Source: Rhynchosporium graminicola (lineage: Eukaryota > Ascomycota > Leotiomycetes > Helotiales > Ploettnerulaceae). Taken from it: a DNA stretch of 64,000 bases. A program made the position numbers and the translations under genes. The notes below the pieces were generated by a model. The model did not search any database. It saw nothing but the letters and a program-made list of their open reading frames with translations, and was not told the origin of the DNA. Below, in pieces: positions 34,838-46,400 of this stretch. The stretch lies in NCBI GenBank assembly GCA_900074885.1, contig FJUW01000046.1:39308-103307 (forward strand). Reading direction: 5' to 3'. The first letter of the stretch is position 1. Every line of letters starts with the position of its first letter.

Positions 34838-37800
34838 TCAATCGGACGCCAACCTCGCGAAATGTTTACTCCAAATCCATCCGACCTGATCACCAGAATC
34901 GTCTTGGTTCTTGGCAAGCCACAGCTCGCCTTTTTCACCGATGACATCAAATATCTGCTTTCGCATTAGTCAGTGTTCAACCGGGGCTGGTAAAGAGTGG
35001 CCTACCTCGCCGGCCTGATATGTCAAGTAAGGGTACCCCGCCTCACTCTTCGTAGCACTGATATTGAACTCAAACAAACTCGCCGCCAGATACAAAACAT
35101 TATACCCCCCACTCATATTCCGATCGCGTGAGCTTGCTCTGGACGATCTCGCACTATCTTCCGGCCCATCAGGGAGGGGCAGTGCGGAATGGAAGACGCC
35201 TGAGTACGGTCTGGTGGAAGGAGGTGGGCCATCGATGTAATGTGAGTTATATGTTGATCCCGATTCACGACGATATTGGCTGTAGTAGTCGTTGCTTGGA
35301 CGCCTTGGGGTGTCGGAAGTTTGGCTTCGACTGGTATTTGGTCGCACCATACTTGCTTGATGTCGTCCACTGCTCGCCATTTCAGAAGCTGCATGTGATC
35401 CGGATCCAGTGCGAGAATGGCCTGTTGAAAAGGACTGAGGCTGGTAGGCATTGAAATGAGGTAGACTGGGTGCGTTAGCACTAATTGGAGAAAATGTGAA
35501 TTGGCCACTATGTCGCTTTGCAAAGTCTGGAGTTGGGAGACTGGGAGATTTGTCGCTGTTGAGCGAAAGTCCTCGAGAACGCCCCGACAGGTTCGAGGCA
35601 CGTCCTTTGCGAAGCGACTCGTCATCTTGCATTGACTGCGAAGCTCGTGTCGACATTCCACTGCCAAAGGATCCATTGATGATACCCAAGTCCTGGAATT
35701 TTGCCTCGGAATACTTGAAATCTCGGTTGAACATATCCGTGATGTCTGGAATCGTCGCCGCCATTTGGCCTGGTTCCAGATTCTGACTGAGCTTGGCTTG
35801 CCAGATACCCCACCACTCCGATTGAACGTACAGGAGTCGAGTAGAGCAAATCTGACCGATGGTATTTGTCAGGCCTGACAACTTTGGTAGTTCAAGCTTT
35901 AGTGTCTCGTTCAAAGCCTCATACTGAGCTACCAACTCTGCCAACTTCTCATCGATCTTCTTGCCTTGTGCCTTGAGAGCCAGATATCTCTCGTAATCGA
36001 GTCTGCGCTTGTTGCGTTTCTTGATTGCAAGACTTGGTGGACCGTACAGAGCAATGATCTTTTCCACAGGTTCGATGACTTGCTTCCGAACAGCGGCGAC
36101 ATGATCCTCGAGCCCAACACTTCCCATATCTCTCATCGACATGTTGAAGTGGACCCATTTGCTCTCGATCTCCGGATATGAGCTGGCACCTAGTCTCATG
36201 AACAGCTCCATAGACGAGAAAAGTCGAAGATTATTTTGGACATAATTTGTCGCCTCACGAGTCTGGTACTCGGCATCCCGCAGAATGACCTGTAGCCTTA
36301 GGTAGTCATCCCCAAATTTCTCGTGGTACTTGACATATGCCTCATCATCGGGAGGTCGGTTTGGGTTTGCCGCAATCTTCTCGGTACGTCTGCCGAAAGC
36401 CTTGGCAAGGCCAGTTCGAACATCAGACTCCTTTCTCTTCCGGCCAACAATCTTACCGACCATATGAATACGCTTCTTTAGATCATCAATATCCTGAAGT
36501 AGGCAGCCCAGCTCTTGTCGCGCACTTTGCAATGCATCATGGTCAGGATGATCGAAGGGAGTGGTCTCTTTGATCTGGGTCAGGAAAAGCTGGTATCTAG
36601 TGATGCGCTGAACTGGCTTGACGAGAAGGGCATCAAGATCCCATGCCCCAGTGAGATCCTTGGCGACGAGATTGCATTCACTCAGCCAAACCTTGACGGC
36701 TCCATCGGTCTGGAGGACGGACAAGCGAGTATTGGCTAGCTCACTATTCTTGAGGTAATCGGTGTAAATAACCTGCATTCGCTTCAGGTGTTTGCTGAAG
36801 CTCGCTCCGATGGAGGTCTTTCGATCCTTCTGGTCGTCCGTTTCGTCATTGAGAGTGACAGCTACAGAAAATCTTTCCGTTGACGGAGAACCACTTGTTG
36901 TAGCTTTGCTCTGTCGTGCCTTGCGCGGCGAGTAAATGCTAGAGGCCGCAGACTTCAGCTCGTCCAGGAACATTGTGGAAAAGTCCACAATCTCATTGGT
37001 GTTTCTGAATATCGATTTGATGTCGCTGGGATCGAGCTTCGGACATGCCTCTGCCGTACCCTTGTAGATCTCCTCTACAACGTTCATGTCCTTGATGTAC
37101 ACAGACTCCGTATCGATCAATTCCTTGATACCCATCATCCGCTTGAACAGACGTTTTCGAGTTGCCTCTGCAAGTTGACGCTCCTCGTCGGTCATCGTTG
37201 CCTCCTGCGAACTGACTTTTGAATCTGTGTTTGCCTCATCAAACGAGATTTGAGTACTTGATCTTGGGGTGGAGATCGATGCTTGAGGAGAGTACAAGTC
37301 ATCGCTGGGGCGTCTAGACTCTAAATTTTGCTGGCCATTCAAGCTCGACTGGTATGCACTGCTTGGAGGACTTCTGTTGTATAAGCTTGAAGTGGGAGCT
37401 TCGGATTCCGGAGGAGGTAGAGGTGGGGTGTATTCGGGCCAGACTGGGGTAACAGTGTTAAGATCGAAAGCAGGAGAGGGATCAGTGAAACCAAGACCCA
37501 GCCCCTCGCCTGTTAATATTGGGGGAAGCTGATGCTTGGGCGGGCTGGAAATCACATTTCTGGCTGCAAAGCGTGGGGAAGGCATTGGACTGTAAACGTC
37601 TGGTTTTGGAGGCACCACAGGAGAAGTCTTAGGTGGAGGAACTGGCTTTTGTTCTGGCACCGTAAGCTCCTCCCGTTCTGAGTAGTCTTCCGTTGTGCCA
37701 ATCGAATAATCCGTTCTCCAAGAGTGGTGGTGCGATTGGAGTGTTCGAGGAGATATATGACCATCTCTACTACCGTAGGTATTAGTAAAGCTTTCGCCAG

Positions 37801-40486
37801 AGCTTGCTTGCCCAGCGCCTTCAGAACTCTCATAATCCATGTCAGTGGTCGGAGTATTGAGGTAATCCTGCCCACTGAAGTCACTCGGAGGGGCCAATGC
37901 AATATGGAGATTGGGAAGATGCATGCTCGGCGATTCAGCCTGCTCTTTTGGGTAAGATATCTCGGGTGATGGCTCGGGAAAGTTGGTAAATGTGACATCT
38001 TCCACGTTGTGATCCTCATCATTGCTAGACAATTGGTCCTCCCTGCATCCAAACATATCGTCTGATCTCGACTCAGCTGAGGTAGCTTCTTGAGGACTAG
38101 CAATGGTGACGGTCGATGTGAAAATGAGCTGCTCCGCGCAAAATACTTCAGGAGGCGAAGGACCTTTTTCAAATGTATCTTCCATAGGAGTCGGTTCTGG
38201 TTCTTCCACTGCTGTAGCATCGAGCATGATTTGAATGTCCTCCTCCGCTCCCAGGCTCTGCATGCCAAAAAATGCCTGCTCCGGGCTCAACAGATCATCG
38301 AGAAACTCCACATTGCTGGAGAGTCGACTTGGTTCACATGGCATCCGGCTCAGCCGTGCAGCTTCGGTCTGCGGTTCATTCTCAATCTCGGTGGGAGCAT
38401 TTGATACTGCGGATGGGGGAGGTTCATCATCGTCCACAAATGAACCGGGAATCCCAAGTGTTGGAGAGTCTGCATCTACTGAGACGCTCTGCGGTGCCGG
38501 TTGTGGTGTTTGGAAGGAAGTGTCGATGTGTAGAGGAGGCGACTTCGTTTCGGTCCTGTCCTCTTCTGTCGTGTGCTCTTTTGCACGAGGATGCGCAGGA
38601 GGATCTACATCCTTCACAGTATCCTGCAACGCTAGCGTCGCTCTTGCAGCCTGCCGTTCGGTCAACCGTCGCAGATTATCTGCCCTGATTTTCTTCTGCT
38701 CGCTCTCGTGGATCGACTTGGTATATGCCCGTTGAATTGACTCCCGCTTCGCCACGAATTCCGCCTTGGTCAACGATACCTCCTGCCTTGTGCGCTGCGT
38801 CGCATCGTCGGCGATCGAAGTATTGCGAGTAATTTTCATGCCAGATCTAATATATTGTGGAGATCCTGACCGTTCAGCGGCCTTCTGTCGCGAACTTTCG
38901 GTCGAGGCAGACGATACAGGGAGTCGGGGTCGTGAGCTTCGCAGAGGTGGAGATGTCTTGGGCAGGGGGGCTGAGATGTAAGCCTTGAGACTGGCATTGT
39001 TTGATGTAGATTTTTCCGCGTTCCTTTTGCCTCGAGGTGATGAGCGAGGAGTTTTGTCTCTATTTGTCGGTGTCATGGAGCGACCCGCAGGACTCCAAGG
39101 TCTCGGCTCGGGCTTGCGGAGCTTGCCATTAGAGAGTGATTTGGCTGCAAAGGGAGAATTTGCGCGTGTGGATGGTACGCTCGACGAATCAGACGAAATG
39201 CTCAGCCGTTTGGAAGGCTTGGGCAAACGAGAAGGCTGCTCAGCGGCGATTGGAGGATGTTTCGAGGTCTGAAACGACGGGTTGACACCATTCATGGTAT
39301 TTACCTTTGAATCTTGGAAGTCGCTATGGTTTCGATTATGGCCTCTCGAGGAATGCGGTTTATTTATGTTAGCTTCTTCCAGGGTAGGTGTTGCCCCCAG
39401 ATACCATGCCGTTGGAGAAATAGGGGATACATCAAGTTCTGATCTACTTCGTTTATGCTGCGACCGAGAAGGACGTAAGCTCGAGTCTGACGTCCTACGC
39501 GTTGCGGCCCGAGGAATGCCATAGGCTATATTTGGCGCTCCCTGGTCTACAGGAAGAACTTCACCGAACAATGGTCTTCTTGTTTGGGGAACAGGAATGT
39601 TTGGCGTTGTTGGCGAAAGGTTAGTCATGGACTTTGATGCTTGTGCATTCGAACCAGCAACGTTGAGTCGTGGTTTTCGAGCGACTGCAGACTGGGTATT
39701 ATTTGAGTGCTGGTCCTCGGGAGCAAACCTTATCCTCTGTGGCTTCGAATTCCCTGGAGATACAGTTCTTGCCTCTCTTGTAACAGTTCCTGGTGGTCTC
39801 GAAGCCGCACCCTGCGCGCCCGGCGTGGCAGATCGTGGCTGGAATCCACGCTCTCGCATGTATCCAGAGGCACTGGGATCCCTGACAATGGCCCTCGAAA
39901 CAGGCTTGCGAACAGCAGCTCCACCTTGTTCATTGTTCTGATCGAATCGTTTCAACAAGTCCTTCACACTTGGCTTTCCAGGATTTGTGAAGCCGTTCAA
40001 GACCGGAGTAGATTTCGCAATTCCAAACCCTTTGTTGTCTAGTGGGGTTGAGGCTGAACGGTATGAGGGCTTCAGAGCAGTGTGTGCTTGTGGTAGTGAG
40101 GGATGTTTCGGCGTCGTTCCATTCCCATTCGATCTTAAAGATGGTTGAGCTGGTCTTGGGTCAGAGAGTGGAGCAGCCATATCTGGAAAGGTATTGTTGT
40201 GGCCGTTTGTTGCCTGGATCACACCGCGATGTTCTCTGTAGAACTCAGCTGGATCTCCTCCGTTGAAGCTAGGCGCGGAATATCCATTCGCATTGGCGGC
40301 TTGAAGATTCTGGATGGTGAGAAAAGGGAGCTTCGGAGGTAACTGCGGTGATCTTGCTTGGTCGAATTCGGGAAGGGGGGGAGGATCGTAGGCTCGCGAG
40401 TGGTGTTGGAGATGTTGATGATGTTCGGGGGATTGGGAGAGTCGCCTAGAATAGAAATTCTGGTCTGCGTTGATACCACTGGCCAT
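34838..40486 (-). CDS. DH-BAR-SH3 Rho-family guanine nucleotide exchange factor
   Basis: Two exons: 35006-40486 and 34838-34954, joined across a 51-bp intron (GTAGGC...AAGCAG) that splits the SH3 domain; 1,865 residues. The first 1,100 residues are Ser/Pro-rich and probably disordered. A DH domain spans about 1108-1340: RMMGIKELIDTESVYIKDMN, later LLVKPVQRITRYQLFLTQI, the conserved helix that contacts the GTPase. A BAR domain follows at about 1385-1570 (KYHEKFGDDYLRLQVILRDA to WWGIWQAKL). The C-terminus is an SH3 domain: ASLFEFNIS, then YLTYQAGEIFDVIG, then GWIWSKHFARL. This architecture resembles fission yeast Gef1 and animal Tuba (DNMBP), which activate Cdc42 at curved membranes. Cdc42 as target is inferred from family; a polarity or septation role is likely. 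Stopping in exon 1's frame would truncate the SH3 domain, so splicing is required. Confidence 0.9.
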
Positions 40487-43434
40487 TGTGCTCGAACATC
40501 GATTAGATCAGGCCTGGGGTAGGGTTCGGGTTTGTCCGGTCCAGCCTAATTCCTCCAGTTCAATTCCTCCAATGCAGCGCTGCGTAGATCCGTCCCGTTC
40601 TGCAGCGATAGTAGGTTCCGTACCTACCTGAGCAACTCGCACAGCGGAACACCGCTGCCCGCACCTTTAGATTCAATGGCGGTTCAGGACAGGACGGTAA
40701 TTCGTGACGACGACGACGATGATGATGATGATGATGATGATAATGCAAAGATCAGGTCCATGCGGCCATCAGAGTTTCGGTTTCGGTGTTGTAGGTCGTG
40801 GACGTTGATGAGTGGCTGAGCCTGAGGATTCGTTGGTCAACTCTCGAGGAGAGGACTGAATGGATGGATGGCTGGATGTGGTGGTACTTGCTTGGTGGTA
40901 CTTGCTGGGCCAGGTAGAGTTGGTGGGTATGTTGGACGGGTTGGGCTGTGCGACGCCGAACGAGTGGATGAGAACGATTGGATGGTATAAGTATACCTAC
41001 CGTATTCGAGGGCGAGTGGATGTAGAATCTGCCTGGGTTGTTGAGGGTTTCGAGCAGAGGGATGAATTGCAAGAATGAAATGAAAGAAAATGAAAGGTTT
41101 GCAATGAATTATGGCGCGAAGTGAAGGGCGGGCGGGCCGGACGGCAGGTATAGTGTGGTGTGTTGTAGTGTGGTGTGGTGTAGTGTAGTGTAGTGTAGTG
41201 TAGTCGTCGTATTGTATTGTATGTGAGACTTGGGGCTTGCAGGCGGTTTGGTGGGTTGGTAGGAATCTGGAGATGATGTTCATGTCCTGCAGGTAGGTGT
41301 GTGTGCCTGGCTGGGTAGAAGTATTACATAGACGGATGGAAGCAAGCTGATTGTGGAGAAACAGGCCAGGACAAGGCCAGGCCAGGACCGGACAGGACCG
41401 GACAGGACAGGACAGGACAGGACAGGAGGGCAGATCAGATGAGATGAGATGAGATGGGATGCGATGCGATGCGATGCGATGGATCAGAATGAGATCAGAG
41501 ATAGATGATGGGAATTAAAGAATCGGGGATTTGAGAAGCGTTGGCCTGCGCTGCCCGGATTCCACTTGTTCCTGCCAATTCGAATGTGCGTCCTAGGTAT
41601 ATATTATAACAAGTAGGTAGGTATTGTAGTATCTAGGTCATCCCTGGTACAATAGTGAATATCGATCACCTAGGCAGGCACTATGTGGGAAAGAAGGACG
41701 GACCTAGTACGAGTAAGTCTCGTACATCTCGGTACAGTACAGGAGGTATCTATCTGATCTAAAGAAAAGTGCTACTTTACCACAAAGTAAGTAAGTAGCT
41801 AGGTAGGTAGGCAACTTGATCGGATGGATGTTTACTGCTTGCTCTAGGTTGCCCTGCTCGAGATATAAGTATAACAAGACGACCCGCGCTTAATCGTGCA
41901 AGTATCTTATGACATCTGTACCTAGATGAGTGGAGGAATCTCGAAGCTGAACTACTTTACCCATCTACCTAGATAAGTAGGCCGATACCTTAGATAGCTT
42001 CGAAAGGTGAAAGAAAAGATACCTACCTGCCTACCTACCTACCTTACCTAGGTACAGTAAGATATCCTGTCGTTCTTCTTCCCTGCATTGCAGCATTGCA
42101 GCAATCGTACTATACTATACTATACTACACTATACTATACTGTACCTTGACTTTCTTCTTCTCTTCGAACTACCTTCCTAGGTACCTTCCTAGGTACTTA
42201 CCTGCCTACCTATCCACCCACCCACCTACCCACCTACCCAATGCACTAATCTGTGATTATTCTCCTGGAGTAAATGAAGGACTTCCTTTTCTTCTTTGCT
42301 TTTTGTTTTCTTTCTTCTTTCTCTTCCCTGCGAGCCTGTCCTCCTTCTTCCCCTTCAACAGCTCCCAAGCTCTCAACGGCGTCTGTTCCACATATATATT
42401 GATTGCATAGCATAGCTAGCGTAAGGCGGGGGAGCATCGGCAAAACCCCATTCATTCATCCCTTAGCCAGCAGCCGAAGTTCAGCCTCGACCTTCCTTCA
42501 GCCCAATATGCCACGGACTTCAGAGTCTTCAATGCCACATGCCCTGCCCTGCCCTGCCCTGCCCTGCCCGGTGTTGTGCCGCTCCGCTCCGCTCCGCTGA
42601 ACTCTCCTCTCTGACTCGTCTGCATCTCCATGCATGTACCCCCATGTTACACAAAATCCCCATGGTGTCAAGCCAGCCAGCCTGCCCGCCTCATCTGATG
42701 TCGCAGCACATCTCCGTCCTCCAGGAATAGCAAGTCGATCATATCATTTTCGACAGACCTGTGTGGAGGCAATCGCAGGAACCGCACCTAGGAACATCAT
42801 ATGAACTTCGAAGCAAGGGATATACACGCAATCCCCAAATCCCCAAGAATCAAATCATTCATTCCTCTATCGGCTTCAACTCTATGTTGACTTTATTGAC
42901 ACCAGCCAAGGCATCCAAAAGTAGTCGAGAGTTGCGGCGTCCCGTCGCATCGCATCGGTCGATTTGCGTCTGCCTGTTCATTCGTTCATCCGGCCCCGGA
43001 TTCTGGGGGTGAGAAACCGGTGCATCTGCATGTGCATCTGCATCTCATCGGATTAAGATAAGCAGCAAGCAAGCTCGCGTCTGCAACTACCCGGTCCGAC
43101 GCGTATTCCCTCGACCCCAAGTCGTTGCTCGCGCGTTTGTACCCTCTTCTCATGACCCTTTCATCTCTTGTTGATTTGGGACGGTATGTCGTGCGACGGA
43201 GTGGAGATTTGATATCATCTTGATCCCCTGGTCTCAACGATTTCGTTTGTTTGTTTGTCCGGGGGGCGTGATGCCAAGGGTTTGTGTGACTACGGATTTA
43301 TGTCAGTAAGATTTGTTACAGGAAGAGGATATACTTCCTGAAATTGTGATTAGTGACAGCGCAGGAGAAGTGTGTCTCGCCAGTCTCAATATCTGGATCT
43401 TTAAAGGAAGCAGCCATCTCTCGAGTCTTTCGCT
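40487..43434. other. divergent promoter region with dense short tandem repeats
   Basis: The 2.9 kb between the starts of the Rho GEF (minus) and TERT (plus). It contains (GAT)n at 40,710-40,742, (GTGTAGT/GTGTGGT)-type units at 41,150-41,205, (GACAG)n at about 41,385-41,427, (GAGAT)n then (GATGC)n at 41,435-41,482, (TACC)n around 42,010-42,050 and 42,165-42,240, (ACTAT)n at 42,108-42,142, (CCCTG)n at 42,541-42,570 and (CCGCT)n at 42,580-42,600. I see no gene. Confidence 0.6.
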
Positions 43435-46400
43435 ATGCCCGCAAAACGAAAGAGAAAGCGATCCAGCCAAGTCTCAGGCGATCAGAAACGGCAAAAGACT
43501 TCCTCGAATAGCGCTACTATCGTTAGAGATTCACTACTGGCCAGATACTATCCCCAAATACTCTCCTTGAAAGACTATCTCTTGTCCAAATTACCAAAGT
43601 CCTCCAAAATCCGGCGTAAGAAGATAGCTTCCGTCGGCAAGAAACCAGGTGACAAGAAGACAGACCAAGAGCTCGCTCAGTTCCTTGATGAGACTCTAGT
43701 AGGAGTCTCCAAGTTCAAGGAAGTAACCCATGAAGAGAGATGGAAGCAATGGACGACTTTCTCGCAAAGACCAGATGATTCTGTTTCTTTTGCGAATTTG
43801 AGCGGAGTTGGGACATTTTCGCAGACTGAGGTATGTTTACCTTCAACTAACACCGGAATGTTGATATGAGACATTGACATCATTCAGATTATAGATTTCG
43901 CAATATGGCTCCTATTTTCTAAATCCTCAAATGGGAAAGTAGATCACCTGTTGTGTCAAGGATTTCGAAAGGATGTTCCGCATAGAACTATCAATCAAGG
44001 TGAAAATGCCGGTTCTGCAATACCAGGAGTCACTTCGACGTACCCGAATAGTCATGTGACTGAGATGAAAGCGAAGCCATGGCCGCAGATATTGATGTTG
44101 TTGGGGAAAGAGGGAGAGAAAGCAATGATTGATTTGATTTTGGATTGTGGGATTTTTCTGGCCGTCAAAGATAGTCATGGATCATTCAATCAACTGAGTG
44201 GTACGTGGTCTTGAGGAGATAGCTCGTGGAATTGGCTAATTTGAGAAGGCATACCACTTTCTGAACTTTCACTGTTGACGAAAGATGCGGCCGCCAATAA
44301 ATTGAGGCCAGGGACCCTTCGTAATCCTTCAAGTATCAATTTTGTCCGCAATCGTATGCTTTACGCAAGAGCTGCATTGAACGCAAAGCGTGAAGTCAGC
44401 TTTGGATTGAGACACATTCGTGAGCCTCACTTTCAAGTACCCTACTCTGCTAACATGTCTAGACGTCCTCAACCGTTATCCCTTAACCAAAGATTCCTCA
44501 GATCCTCAATCACTCGACCCACACACCATCCAAGTCATGATGCACATTTTCCCCTTACAGTTCAACCTCCACAACGTCTTCACTTCCTCCACCGATCCTC
44601 GCCAAACAGTCCAGCCATTCAAAGATTACACTTTACGCGAAGACGAGATCAAAGCGAAATATGATGCTAAGGATCCAAAGATCCCGAAACGATTACGTGG
44701 AAAAGCTACGGAATTGGTAAGGAAACTGCAGGCTCTGCATGGGAGGTGTCCGTATAAGCTACTGTTGGAGCATTATTGTCCTGTAGGTTTCCTGCCTAGT
44801 TGATGAGAGACTAGAGCTGATGAGCAGATTCTTGGACCGGATGACCAAATGCTAGATGTTGAGGATAGTATTGGATCCTCAAGTAAGTTTAAGACACAGG
44901 TTTCTGCTGTCAGTGAGCCAACTCCTACTGTGATCGAATCCTTGGGACTGGTTACGATACCGACGAAGAAACCATCCATGAGGAATCATGCTACACCAAC
45001 TGCCAAAGTATCTGCCTTCTGCCGTGCAGTCCTGTCTCGACTTATTCCAAGCGAGTTTTGGGGATTAGGAGATATCCAGAAGCATAACGAGAAGATCTTT
45101 CATCAGAATATCGACAAGTTCATCGAGCTTCGCAGATTCGAAAGCATGTCATTACACGAAGTGACTCAAGGCTTGAAGGTACCTGAACTCTTCCCCCACT
45201 GATTGTTCCTCATCTAAGAATAGCCAGATCACGGGCATAGACTGGCTCTCCTCCCCTAGAACATCAGGCAAGACCTCTCTATCAGATATCCACAAACGCC
45301 TAGAAATATTCCACGAATTCCTCTACTACGTCTTTGACTCGATATTCATTCCCCTTCTTCGCTCCAACTTTCACATCACGGATTCGAACATCCATCGTTA
45401 CCGACTCTTCTATTTCCGCCATGACGTTTGGCGCTCCCTAGCCGAGCCAGCTCTGGCATCCTTGAAGCTAACTATGTTCGAGGAGATCAAGCTCGAGAAA
45501 GCGCAGAAGATGTTAGAGCAGAGAACGTTGGGTTATAGTCAGATCAGACTACTGCCTAAAGAGACGGGGGTCCGGCCAATTATGAATTTGAGGAGGAGGG
45601 TGGTGAAGAAGGGGTATAACAACTCGACTATTCTAGGGCCAAGTATCAATTCTGTGTTGGCGCCCGTGTATAACATCCTTTCGCTTGAAAAGGTATTGCT
45701 CCCCACCCTTTCTCCTCCTTTTTGCTCCTACTCACCTCTCCCTTCGCAAACATACAAAGCTAATTTGGATCATTACTGTGAAGACAACCAATCCACTCCG
45801 TCTAGGCTCAACCCTCTTCTCAGTAGGCGATTTGTACCACAAACTCGTCACCTTCAAGCACCAACTTCCAAAAGCCCATGCACCACTCTACTTCGCCAAA
45901 CTCGACGTCCGTGCCGCATTCGACACTATCCCGCAAGCCTCCATCCTACACCTCATCAAGTGCCTCCCCTCTGCACCAAGTTACCGGCTGCATAAACATA
46001 CAACACTGAAACCAGGAGATGGCGCTCAATTCCATAGCACGACGAAACCGATCAGGAAATGGAATACTCTAGCGCATTTCTGTGATGATTTTACCTCTTT
46101 CCCTGAACAACTTAGCGAATCCCTCGCGCAGGGGAGAAAGAATACTGTTTTCACCTCCAATGTTGTGAGTCACTTCCGCGACCGAGATGAGATTCTAGCT
46201 TTGTTGGATGAACATATTAGCCGCAATATGGTGAAAATCGGCAAACGATTCTATCGCCAAAAAGAGGGTATACCACAAGGCTCCATCCTTTCTTCTCTAC
46301 TCTGCAATTACTTTTACGCCGATCTCGAGGCTACCCACCTGTCGTTTCTCAATACCGATTCTGGAGAGTCTCTCTTGCTTCGCCTGATTGATGATTTTCT

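Noticed and set aside
35100..40300. Numerous 60-240 codon frames on both strands within the Rho GEF gene
   Set aside because: They are alternative-frame shadows of the long GEF exon and have no domains; the GEF frame alone shows DH, BAR and SH3 conservation.
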